A stretch of 8,585 nucleotides of DNA from Bacilli bacterium (GCA_022801735.1 JAAWSW010000054.1:1-8585); one strand, 5' to 3'; shown: positions 1 to 6,196, numbered from the stretch's first letter. Numbers and translations are program-made. Notes: a model not told the origin generated them from the letters alone.

Positions 1-1558
1 AATTAACGAAAGTTTTCTCAATTGTACCATTTTTTTCAATTGCTTTTTCAATTTTTGAAAGCAGATTGTTAACTATATTTACATCGATAATATTTTGTTT
101 CTTGATTACTAATATAAGTTTTTTTAATTTAACTAAATTAGGGTGTTCATGCACACGGTAAACAAATGGCTGACCTAAATAACCATAGAATTCTGTTACA
201 GCAATGTTGGCCATAATCATAAAGTTTTCAATTAACTTTTCCCCTTGCTTTTGATAATTTCTTTTTATATTGGTTGGTGTACCATCTGGCATAGTATGAA
301 TTTTTAACTCACAATCAGATAGACTTATACTTCCTTTTTGTGTTCTTTTTCTAGTTAGGATACTCGATAATTTATTCATTAGTATTAAATCATCAGTATA
401 TGTTTCATATCCTTCAGGGATAATCCCGTCTTCTAAAATAGAATTTACATCGTCATAGTTCATTTGTTTTGTAGAACGGATAACACTTTTATAAATATCT
501 GAACTAATTATATTACCATCTTTATCAAATACTATTTCTACTGTTTTGGCTAATCTATCGACTTCTGGATTTAATGAACATATTCCATTTGATAATTGAT
601 GTGGAAGCATTGGGATTACTGAGTCTGCTAAATAAGCAGAATTACCACGGTTAATGGCTTCTTCAATTAATCTTGGATATTTTAAAAGATAATGTGAAAC
701 ATCTGCAATACTAACTCTTAAAATAATATTATCGCCATCTTTTTCTATACTTATAGCATCATCTATATCTTTAGTGTCTTTGCCATCTATTGTAAAAATA
801 TTTTTATGTCTTAAATCTACGCGGTCCTTTATTTCTTCTTCTTGAACACATGTTGGAATTTGATTTACATCTTCCATAACTTCTTTAGAAAATTTATGGT
901 CAAAGCCATATTTATAACTAATTGCTCTTTCATCTATTTTGGGATCGTCTTTATGACCAATTACTTTAGCAATAGTACCATAAAAATATTGTTTTTTATC
1001 AATAATTTTTGCGTTACTCGATACTTCAAGTAATACTATAGTATCTGGTACTAATTCATCACACTCAGGATCATTTACTATTACTTGCATTTGAATTGGT
1101 AATTCATAAGGCACAAATACCCCATTTCCCACATATCTATATGCTTCTAAATAAGTGTCTCTTTTTATTATTTCTTCTACTATAGCGTGCTTGTGCCCAT
1201 AAAACTCTTTATCTAATGGTCTAATAATTACAATATCTTTTGGAAGTGCACCATTTAAATCATCATTTTTAATCATATAGTTTTTCTCTTTGCCTGACTC
1301 CATAATTTTCATATATCCCATACCATTTTTAGATATATATATTTGGCCTTGTTTAATGGCTAATCTACTATCAAAAATGTGGTAATAACCATCTTTATCT
1401 AAATATAGTTCTCCTTCATTTCTAAGTTCGTCTAAAGCATTAGAAAAAGAAGCAAATTCTTTCTCACCTTTTACACCAATAGCTTTTCTAAGGTCGTCAA
1501 AAGACTGCTTCTTTGTATCAACTTGTTTTAAAATAATTTCTCTATAATTTTTACCCAT
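1..1558 (-). CDS. rnr: Ribonuclease R, 3' part beyond the window
   Basis: RNase R is a processive 3'-to-5' exoribonuclease that degrades structured RNA and takes part in rRNA and tmRNA-linked quality control in the cytoplasm. About 519 codons are visible and the frame stays open to the left edge. The N-terminal ~65 residues look like the winged-helix domain of RNase R, followed by OB/cold-shock-like beta domains (about 70-215) and the RNB catalytic domain. The RNB metal-binding aspartates sit at D258, D264, D266 and D267 within IDGKDTKDIDDA, the same spacing as in E. coli RNases II and R, followed by IADVSHY near 284-290. The end of RNB, the S1 domain and any basic tail lie outside. The ATG at 1556-1558 has AAGGTGAGG seven bases or fewer upstream. 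The gene has its own promoter directly after the terminator of the preceding operon. Confidence 0.95.
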   Translation of the reverse strand, partial: MGKNYREIILKQVDTKKQSFDDLRKAIGVKGEKEFASFSNALDELRNEGELYLDKDGYYHIFDSRLAIKQGQIYISKNGMGYMKIMESGKEKNYMIKNDDLNGALPKDIVIIRPLDKEFYGHKHAIVEEIIKRDTYLEAYRYVGNGVFVPYELPIQMQVIVNDPECDELVPDTIVLLEVSSNAKIIDKKQYFYGTIAKVIGHKDDPKIDERAISYKYGFDHKFSKEVMEDVNQIPTCVQEEEIKDRVDLRHKNIFTIDGKDTKDIDDAISIEKDGDNIILRVSIADVSHYLLKYPRLIEEAINRGNSAYLADSVIPMLPHQLSNGICSLNPEVDRLAKTVEIVFDKDGNIISSDIYKSVIRSTKQMNYDDVNSILEDGIIPEGYETYTDDLILMNKLSSILTRKRTQKGSISLSDCELKIHTMPDGTPTNIKRNYQKQGEKLIENFMIMANIAVTEFYGYLGQPFVYRVHEHPNLVKLKKLILVIKKQNIIDVNIVNNLLSKIEKAIEKNGTIEKTFVN

Positions 1559-1576
1559 AAACCTCACCTTGTTTTC

Positions 1577-1605
1577 ATTATACTAAATCTTAAATAAGAA
1601 TTCAA
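1577..1605 (-). promoter_or_regulatory. Promoter of rnr
   Basis: On the minus strand TTGAAT (1600-1605) and a perfect TATAAT (1577-1582) are separated by exactly 17 bp, a SigA-type promoter. The -35 box begins one base after the terminator hairpin of the upstream operon. The start of transcription would fall near 1570, giving a leader of only about 12 nt that consists of little more than the ribosome binding site. Confidence 0.75.
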
Positions 1606-1636
1606 TAAAAGAACTAGTATTTTACCAGTTCTTTTA
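1606..1636 (-). terminator. Intrinsic terminator of the two-gene unknown operon
   Basis: Arms 1606-1615 and 1627-1636 are fully complementary. After one mismatch (1616 against 1626) three more pairs follow (GTA/TAC), closing on a 3-nt loop. In the minus-strand transcript the 3' arm ends in UUUUA. The TAG stop of the 98-aa gene (1614-1616) lies inside the stem. Confidence 0.7.
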
Positions 1637-1910
1637 AAGTTTGTTTTGGATTTTTTAATAATTCTTCTAGTTCTGGAACTAGTTTAGGCATTAGTTCTCT
1701 TAATAATGCTTTATCTGTAACAGTATCAAAGTATTCTTCATTATTAGTGGTTATACATTTCACTGTCATAAAATCTTCAATAAAATCTGTTTCATCAGGA
1801 GTTAATTTTATTAAATAATTATATTTTTCATTATTATGAATTGTTTCTCCAATGACAAACCATTTTTCATTAGCATCAAATTCAATAATTGTATATAGCC
1901 CGCTTTTCAT
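1614..1910 (-). CDS. Small protein of unknown function, second gene of operon
   Basis: I do not recognise this 98-aa protein. It has no signal peptide or membrane segment. Residues 1-60 look like alternating beta strands with aromatic and acidic turns (for example EKWFVIGE at about 15-22), and the last ~35 residues look helical and charged (ELMPKLVPELEELL). The shape is loosely like small DUF1292-type Firmicutes proteins, but I see no diagnostic motif and do not assign that family. The start at 1908-1910 is supported by GGAAGGAG at 1923-1930, which lies inside the last codons of the upstream membrane-protein gene; the intergenic gap is only 5 bp. The two genes are therefore probably co-transcribed and translationally linked. 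A terminator overlaps the TAG stop. Confidence 0.75.
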   Translation of the reverse strand: MKSGLYTIIEFDANEKWFVIGETIHNNEKYNYLIKLTPDETDFIEDFMTVKCITTNNEEYFDTVTDKALLRELMPKLVPELEELLKNPKQTLKELVKY

Positions 1911-1915
1911 ATCGT

Positions 1916-3364
1916 TTATAAACTCCTTCCTTGATTTATAGCATCTTTTACTGTATCTTCAGTAAACCATCCCATATATGTTCCATCATTAGAACCTCTT
2001 ACTTGATAGTCGCCTGAATCTAATGTATTTATTACTTCATTATTTGTCATACCATCTAGATTTATTACATTACCTGCTTTATCTACGGCTTCCATGTGAT
2101 CAACTTGCATCCATTCATTACCACTCAAGGCATTTACTGCTTCTGAAGCATTATCCATAGTAGTATATACTTCTGTTCCTTCAGTAATACCACTCCAGTC
2201 TACTACAGAATTTGGATCTACTGCATTTGGATCAACATTATTTACTGCAGTGGTGAAGTCTATATTATTTATAGCATCTGAAATCATATTACTTGTGGTC
2301 ATTACTTGGTTAGTATCAAAACTTTGAGTTGCAAGCATATTAGAAATGGCTGTAGCAGTTACTACTGCAATTCCAACAACTGCACCGAGTGCTACTGCAC
2401 CTATAAGTAATTTTTTCTTGAAAGATGCTTCTTTCCAATATGTTTTAAATTTATCTATTAATTTTGTTGGTGCTTCTTTTCTTTTTCCTAATTTAGCAGT
2501 TACAGGAACCATTGGTTTTGTATCACTATCTAATGTTTGATTATTCTCTTCCGAGTTTTCTTCTTGCAATGCTGGTGTTACAATTTCTTCTTGTGAAATT
2601 TCTGGCACTGTTTTTTCTTCTATAATTTGATTTACTTCTGGCACTTGATTTTCTACTTGAGGTGTTAGTATTTCTTCTTGTTTTTCCTCATAAGTAAGTG
2701 GAAGACTTCTTAATATTTTAGCCACATCTTCTTTTGAATTATTGTTTATTAACTCTTCAAGAAAATTATCACCATAATGTAATTTACCATTTTCTATCAA
2801 CACATCAATTTTATCTTTTAGTTGTTCTTCTTGGATGACATTTAATTCACCTTGGAAATGTCCTCCAAAAATTCTTTTCTTGATTAAATCTCCATGTTTA
2901 TCAAGTAATATTTGTGTTTTTGAAATTGGCTTTTCTATAGCAGTTTGTACTTCCGTAGTATTTTGATTTTCTTGTTTTGGTGATTTTTTATCTAATAACC
3001 ATTTTTCATACATAAATCTATTACTAGGATTACTCGCATATTCATTTGCCTGTGCTGGTGTCATTTTATAATCTGTAACTAATGATTGTGCCCATGCTTG
3101 GAAATTGTATGCATCTTCATTTTCTTGACTACTTCCTTTACTTGGTAATGTTGTCATGGTTACTTGATCCATAAGCCAAAGTATTGAATCATTTCTTTTT
3201 TCTCTTAAAATATCTTCAGTAAAATTAGATCCATAGTATTGTTCTCCACTTTTAATTAGTTCTGTTACATATGCATCTAATTGTACTCCACTATATCCAG
3301 TTCTCTTTTTGAATAATTGTTCATATCTTTCTAATAATTTTTTCTTTTTTTCTTCTAGGTTCAT
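1916..3364 (-). CDS. Unknown single-pass membrane protein with duplicated N-terminal domain
   Basis: I do not recognise this 482-aa protein. The N-terminal part contains two related copies of a domain of about 45-54 residues (10-53 and 153-206). They share LL[ED]+..-L-KKR at the start and YG.NF.E at the end. Between them is a helical stretch with several Trp (about 60-125). Residues 228-285 form a Glu/Pro/Gln-rich, probably disordered linker. A basic patch (KFKTYWKEASFKKK, about 305-318) precedes one hydrophobic segment at about 319-341. By the positive-inside rule the N-terminal part is cytoplasmic and the last ~140 residues are outside. That outer part is acidic and Asn/Thr-rich, with only four Lys/Arg, no Cys, and a VDPNAVDPN mini-repeat near 377-385. 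It ends in a Trp/Gly-containing region that may be a small beta domain. The ATG has GGGGTGG upstream, and the gene has its own strong promoter. Scaffold, envelope or stress-sensing roles are possible but unsupported. Confidence 0.8.
   Translation of the reverse strand: MNLEEKKKKLLERYEQLFKKRTGYSGVQLDAYVTELIKSGEQYYGSNFTEDILREKRNDSILWLMDQVTMTTLPSKGSSQENEDAYNFQAWAQSLVTDYKMTPAQANEYASNPSNRFMYEKWLLDKKSPKQENQNTTEVQTAIEKPISKTQILLDKHGDLIKKRIFGGHFQGELNVIQEEQLKDKIDVLIENGKLHYGDNFLEELINNNSKEDVAKILRSLPLTYEEKQEEILTPQVENQVPEVNQIIEEKTVPEISQEEIVTPALQEENSEENNQTLDSDTKPMVPVTAKLGKRKEAPTKLIDKFKTYWKEASFKKKLLIGAVALGAVVGIAVVTATAISNMLATQSFDTNQVMTTSNMISDAINNIDFTTAVNNVDPNAVDPNSVVDWSGITEGTEVYTTMDNASEAVNALSGNEWMQVDHMEAVDKAGNVINLDGMTNNEVINTLDSGDYQVRGSNDGTYMGWFTEDTVKDAINQGRSL
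1923..1930 (-). promoter_or_regulatory. Ribosome binding site inside the upstream gene
   Basis: GGAAGGAG on the minus strand is made from the final Gly-Arg-Ser codons of the 482-aa gene and lies 12 nt before the ATG of the 98-aa gene. It supports that start and suggests ribosomes finishing the first gene can help initiate the second. Confidence 0.65.
2747..2908 (-). repeat. Protein repeat copy 2 in the 482-aa membrane protein
   Basis: Residues 153-206, aligned to copy 1 (residues 10-53) with about 10 extra residues in the middle (a GGHFQGELN-containing insertion). Both copies look like two amphipathic helices joined by a short turn. Confidence 0.65.
3206..3337 (-). repeat. Protein repeat copy 1 in the 482-aa membrane protein
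   Basis: Residues 10-53 of the membrane protein. The opening LLERYEQLFKKR matches LLDKHGDLIKKR of copy 2, and ELIKSGEQYYGSNFTEDIL matches VLIENGKLHYGDNFLEELI, with conserved positions in register. The similarity is visible at protein level only, which indicates an old duplication. Confidence 0.65.
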
Positions 3365-3389
3365 TATTCCACCCCACTTTACAATATTT

Positions 3390-3418
3390 ATTATAACATT
3401 TTATTGTATATATATCAA
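3390..3418 (-). promoter_or_regulatory. Promoter of the unknown membrane-protein operon
   Basis: TTGATA (3413-3418) and TATAAT (3390-3395) on the minus strand are separated by 17 bp, with an extended -10 TG one base upstream of TATAAT. This is the closest match to a full SigA consensus in the window. The -35 box directly adjoins the prmC terminator. The leader would be about 20 nt. Confidence 0.8.
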
Positions 3419-3443
3419 TAAAAACTGGAATTTCCAGTTTTTA
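3419..3443 (-). terminator. Intrinsic terminator of prfA-prmC
   Basis: In the minus-strand transcript UAAAAACUGG pairs perfectly with CCAGUUUUUA around a 5-nt AAAUU loop, and the 3' arm supplies the U tract. The prmC TAA stop (3441-3443) forms the base of the stem. The hairpin is also followed by T-rich sequence on the plus strand, so it could act in both directions. Confidence 0.8.
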
Positions 3444-4157
3444 TTTTTTTATAAAGATAAATACAAATCTGTCTTCACCTGGAAGATCTTTTTCTATTTT
3501 TATATCGGCTTTTGGAAAATATTCTTTGGCAATACTGGCAACTGCATTCCCTTGGGTTCTTCCTATTTCAAATGCTATCATTGCTTTGTTTGTAATATGA
3601 TGTTTTGCCTTGCTTAATATTTTTTCATAAAATTCTAATCCATTATTTTCTGCGAATAAAGCAATGGCTGGTTCATTATTTTTTACTATATCTTCTATTT
3701 CTTCTGTATATGAAATATATGGTGGATTACTTATTATAATGTCATATTTTTCTGTAACATTTGAGAAAACATCACTTTCGAAAAAATTTATTTTAGTTTC
3801 ATTTTCTTTAGCATTTTCGGTTGCGACTTCTAATGCTGATTCTGAAATGTCTATGGCATCTATATCAGCGTCTAGTTTCTTTTTTAAGGAAATGGCAATT
3901 GCTCCACTACCTGTACCGATATCTAAAATTTTTGTTTTTTCTTTGAAGTTTCTTTTTATATAATTTATGGTTTTATCAACTAATAATTCTGTTTCAAAAC
4001 GGGGAATTAAAACATTAGGATTTACTTTTATTATATTGCCGTAAAAGTTTACATTTCCAACTATATATTGAAGTGGTAATCCTGCTTCTAATTGTTTTAA
4101 ACCTTCTTCTAATTTTGCTTTTTCTAAGTATTTTTCTAAATATTTTATATCTTTCAT
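3441..4157 (-). CDS. prmC: Release factor glutamine methyltransferase, short form
   Basis: PrmC (HemK) uses S-adenosylmethionine to N5-methylate the Gln of the GGQ motif of class I release factors in the cytoplasm, which speeds peptide release. Family signatures are IPRFETE (51-57), the SAM-binding DIGTGSG (79-85), the catalytic NPPY (144-147) and the C-terminal EIGRTQG and DLPGEDR. The protein has 238 residues against roughly 280 in typical members. The shortfall lies in the N-terminal helical domain, where only about 28 residues precede the conserved PLQYIVGN region. No upstream start exists in this frame: an in-frame TAG lies at 4176-4178 with no start codon between. The start overlaps the prfA stop as ATGA, so translation is probably coupled to that of its substrate RF1. 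Confidence 0.95.
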   Translation of the reverse strand: MKDIKYLEKYLEKAKLEEGLKQLEAGLPLQYIVGNVNFYGNIIKVNPNVLIPRFETELLVDKTINYIKRNFKEKTKILDIGTGSGAIAISLKKKLDADIDAIDISESALEVATENAKENETKINFFESDVFSNVTEKYDIIISNPPYISYTEEIEDIVKNNEPAIALFAENNGLEFYEKILSKAKHHITNKAMIAFEIGRTQGNAVASIAKEYFPKADIKIEKDLPGEDRFVFIFIKK

Positions 4158-5212
4158 TCTTCTCCACGTAACTTTCTATTTTGGTCTTCTGTGATTAACG
4201 AGGTTATAATGTCTTCTAAATTTCCTTCCATAACTCTATCTAGGTTTTTAGTTGTATAGCCAATACGATGATCAGTTACTCTATTTTGTGGATAATTATA
4301 TGTTCTTATTTTTTCTGAACGATCACCAGTTCCAATTTTATTACGTCTTTCATTACCTAGTTCTTCTTCTTGCTGTCTGATTTTTGCTTCATATAGTCTA
4401 GTTCTAAGCATTTGCATACATTTTTCTTTATTTTGTAATTGACTACGTTCATTTTGACATGTTACTACTACCCCTGTTGGAAGGTGTGTAATACGAACTG
4501 CACTATCAGTTGTATTTACACATTGTCCACCAGCACCTGTACTACGATATACATCTATCCTTAAATCGCTTTGTTTTATTTCGACATCTACTTCTTCGGC
4601 CTCTGGCATAACAACAACTGTGGCAGTAGATGTGTGTACTCTTCCTTGGGTTTCAGTTACTGGAACTCTTTGAACACGGTGTGCACCACTTTCATATTTT
4701 AATTTCGAATAAACGTTTTCACCTTTAACCATAAATTCTATTAGTGGAAATCCTCCAGCATCTGAATGTTCTTCTGTTAGAACGTCTAATTTCCATCCTT
4801 CTTTTTCGGCATATTTACTATACATACGATATAAGTCGCCAGCAAAGATATTGGCTTCATCTCCACCAGCAGCCCCTCTTATTTCAACGATTACGTTTTT
4901 TTCATCATTAGGGTCTTTTGGTAATAAAATTATTTCTATTTGTGCTTCTAATTCTGTAAGGCACTGATTTAGTCTCTGAATTTCTTCTTTAGCAAATTCT
5001 CCGAGTTCACTATCTTTTACTAGTTCATTTGCTTCTTCTAAATCATTTATAATTTGTTTATATTCTTGATATGCATCATATGCTTCTTTTAATGATGCTT
5101 GTTCTTTTGATAATTTTAATGTTTTTTTTATATCGCCCAGTACTTCTGGGTTTGTAAGTTCTGCATTTAGTTCATTATATCTTTCTTCTATTGCTTGTAA
5201 TCTTTCTTTCAT
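4154..5212 (-). CDS. prfA: Peptide chain release factor 1
   Basis: RF1 recognises UAA and UAG in the ribosomal A site and triggers hydrolysis of peptidyl-tRNA. At 352 aa it is of ordinary length. An N-terminal coiled/helical region (about 1-100) is followed by the GAAGGDEA motif near 113-120, the codon-reading PxT tripeptide as PVT at 184-186 in RVPVTETQGR, and the catalytic GGQ at 228-230. The PxT form, together with the RVHTSTATV context, separates it from RF2 (SPF). GGQ is followed by Cys231, where E. coli has His and B. subtilis Ser. The ATG has AAAAGGTGA upstream and a promoter of its own. It ends in TGA within the ATGA overlap with prmC, so the RF1 gene itself stops at a codon that RF1 does not read; this requires RF2 elsewhere in the genome. 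Confidence 0.97.
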   Translation of the reverse strand: MKERLQAIEERYNELNAELTNPEVLGDIKKTLKLSKEQASLKEAYDAYQEYKQIINDLEEANELVKDSELGEFAKEEIQRLNQCLTELEAQIEIILLPKDPNDEKNVIVEIRGAAGGDEANIFAGDLYRMYSKYAEKEGWKLDVLTEEHSDAGGFPLIEFMVKGENVYSKLKYESGAHRVQRVPVTETQGRVHTSTATVVVMPEAEEVDVEIKQSDLRIDVYRSTGAGGQCVNTTDSAVRITHLPTGVVVTCQNERSQLQNKEKCMQMLRTRLYEAKIRQQEEELGNERRNKIGTGDRSEKIRTYNYPQNRVTDHRIGYTTKNLDRVMEGNLEDIITSLITEDQNRKLRGEE

Positions 5213-5237
5213 CTATATCACCTTTTAACCGTTTCTA

Positions 5238-5266
5238 ATTATACTATATTTTATTTGTTAAATCAA
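5238..5266 (-). promoter_or_regulatory. Promoter of prfA-prmC
   Basis: TTGATT (5261-5266) and TATAAT (5238-5243) on the minus strand have a 17-bp spacer. They lie in the 72-bp gap between rpoE and prfA. The predicted leader is about 19 nt. Confidence 0.75.
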
Positions 5267-5274
5267 ATGACATT

Positions 5275-5294
5275 AAAAGAAGAATTAATCTTCT
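5275..5294 (-). terminator. Possible weak terminator after rpoE
   Basis: AGAAGA and TCTTCT form a 6-bp stem around a 5-nt loop that contains the TAA stop of rpoE, followed in the transcript by UUUU. The stem has only two G-C pairs, so termination is likely partial and some read-through into prfA is expected. Confidence 0.35.
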
Positions 5295-5728
5295 AATTCT
5301 TCTTCATCTATAATAGTTAGATCATCGTCGTCTTCATCATCTAAATCGTCTAAATCTAAATCGTCATCGTCATCGTCGTCCTCTGAAACTATTTCTTCCA
5401 TTTCTTCTTCGGCTTCTTCTATATCTTCTAAATCGTCTTCATCATAGGCTTCATCTTCATCACTTAGTATTACTGATGCTGGATGATGATCTCTCAAATC
5501 CCATGTACCATCTTCTAATAAGACGAAATCTTTGTCAGTAGTAAGTGAAGTGTAGTAATCACCTATTTTATCAGTATATTCAGAGTCTGATAATTCTAAT
5601 AAATCACATATTTTTCTAAATATTGTTGCTGTATTTAAAGGTTTTTGTTCCTCTTCTAAAATCATTTTTGTTAATTCGTCGTAAGAATATATTTCTAATT
5701 CTTCTTTTGACATTTTACTTAACTTCAT
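5285..5728 (-). CDS. rpoE: DNA-directed RNA polymerase delta subunit
   Basis: The delta subunit is an accessory RNA polymerase protein of Bacilli that promotes recycling and displaces polymerase from nucleic acids. In B. subtilis it helps the cell respond to initiating-nucleotide levels. This protein has 147 residues. About 8-85 form the HARE-HTH domain (MSKEELEIYSYDELTKMIL at the start, ending EDGTWDLRDHHP), and 90-147 form a disordered tail with 41 Asp/Glu out of 58 residues. No Lys or Arg occurs after Arg79, so the basic tract known in the B. subtilis delta tail is absent. The frame is open upstream to 5794, but the start at 5726-5728 is preferred because GAGGAGGAA lies just before it and homology begins at MKLSKM. 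The gene follows the DUF1934 gene by 52 bp and has its own promoter. Confidence 0.93.
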   Translation of the reverse strand: MKLSKMSKEELEIYSYDELTKMILEEEQKPLNTATIFRKICDLLELSDSEYTDKIGDYYTSLTTDKDFVLLEDGTWDLRDHHPASVILSDEDEAYDEDDLEDIEEAEEEMEEIVSEDDDDDDDLDLDDLDDEDDDDLTIIDEEELED

Positions 5729-5733
5729 ACAAA

Positions 5734-5742
5734 TTCCTCCTC
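5734..5742 (-). promoter_or_regulatory. Ribosome binding site deciding the rpoE start
   Basis: GAGGAGGAA on the minus strand, five bases before the ATG at 5726-5728. The longer reading frame would translate this site as Pro-Arg-Gly-Gly, which argues against the upstream start at 5794. Confidence 0.85.
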
Positions 5743-5766
5743 TAGGTAAGTAAATAATCTTAAAAC

Positions 5767-5794
5767 ATTGTATCATATTTTTAATGTGTGTCAA
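5767..5794 (-). promoter_or_regulatory. Promoter of rpoE
   Basis: A perfect TTGACA (5789-5794) and TACAAT (5767-5772) are separated by 16 bp, with an extended -10 TG (TGATACAAT). The -35 box is built from the Ile-Asp-Thr codons at the end of the DUF1934 gene. No terminator separates the two genes, so rpoE is probably read both from this promoter and by read-through. Confidence 0.75.
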
Positions 5795-6146
5795 TACTAT
5801 ATTGTAAATTTAATTCAAATTCATTTTTTTCGGCATTATCTATATTGAGAAAATAACGAATTATTATACTATTTTCTTCTTGTTTTATGCTTTTGGTGGT
5901 TGTTTCAATTAAAATTTGTCCTTCAGGAATAATATATGTACCTTTAATATTTTTATTAATACAAAAGCCTAAACGCATATAATAATCTTTTTTTCTTTCT
6001 AAATAAATTGTATCGCCTAATGTAAGTGTGGTTAAAATACCATTATCATTGTATGTAATTTTATTATTTTGTTTAATACCTTTTCCAACAAACTCATGAA
6101 TAGTTTCTTTTGATTTTATAACTGACTTTATTTTAATTTTACTCAT
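5781..6146 (-). CDS. DUF1934 family protein (YwiB-like beta-barrel)
   Basis: This 121-aa cytoplasmic protein matches the pattern of DUF1934/YwiB proteins: an N-terminal strand with Lys/Ile repeats, a conserved region around LGDTIYLERKKDYYMRLGF (about 43-61), then GTYIIPEGQILIETTT and a C-terminal run of alternating strands (IIIRYFLNID, FELNLQYSI). The family is thought to form a small calycin-like barrel; its ligand is unknown to me. In many Firmicutes it lies near argS and rpoE, and the position beside rpoE here supports the call, although argS is not between them. It starts at 6144-6146 with GGAGAG upstream, has its own promoter, and its last codons contain the rpoE -35 box. Confidence 0.8.
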   Translation of the reverse strand: MSKIKIKSVIKSKETIHEFVGKGIKQNNKITYNDNGILTTLTLGDTIYLERKKDYYMRLGFCINKNIKGTYIIPEGQILIETTTKSIKQEENSIIIRYFLNIDNAEKNEFELNLQYSIDTH

Positions 6147-6167
6147 AATCTTCTCTCCAATGACAAG

Positions 6168-6196
6168 ATTATATCATAATATGTATTTTTTTTGAA
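6168..6196 (-). promoter_or_regulatory. Promoter of the DUF1934-rpoE unit
   Basis: TTCAAA (6191-6196) and TATAAT (6168-6173) on the minus strand have a 17-bp spacer and an extended -10 TG (TGATATAAT). The -35 match is weak but the extended -10 compensates. An A-tract lies in and next to the spacer. Confidence 0.65.

Noticed and set aside
842..1033. Plus-strand reading frame of 63 codons
   Set aside because: It lies wholly inside rnr on the opposite strand, has a low-complexity Phe/Asn/Ile-rich product and no ribosome binding site.
2346..2540. Plus-strand reading frame of 64 codons
   Set aside because: Antisense shadow of the membrane segment and linker of the 482-aa gene; no initiation signals.
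3309..3617. Plus-strand reading frame of 102 codons
   Set aside because: It spans the prmC end, the terminator and a well-supported promoter on the other strand, and its Phe-rich composition is typical of antisense AT-rich sequence.
3664..3963. Plus-strand reading frame of 99 codons
   Set aside because: Antisense of the conserved prmC catalytic region; no ribosome binding site.
5729..5794. 22-residue N-terminal extension of RpoE
   Set aside because: The extension would translate the strong ribosome binding site and the promoter; family homology starts at the ATG at 5728.
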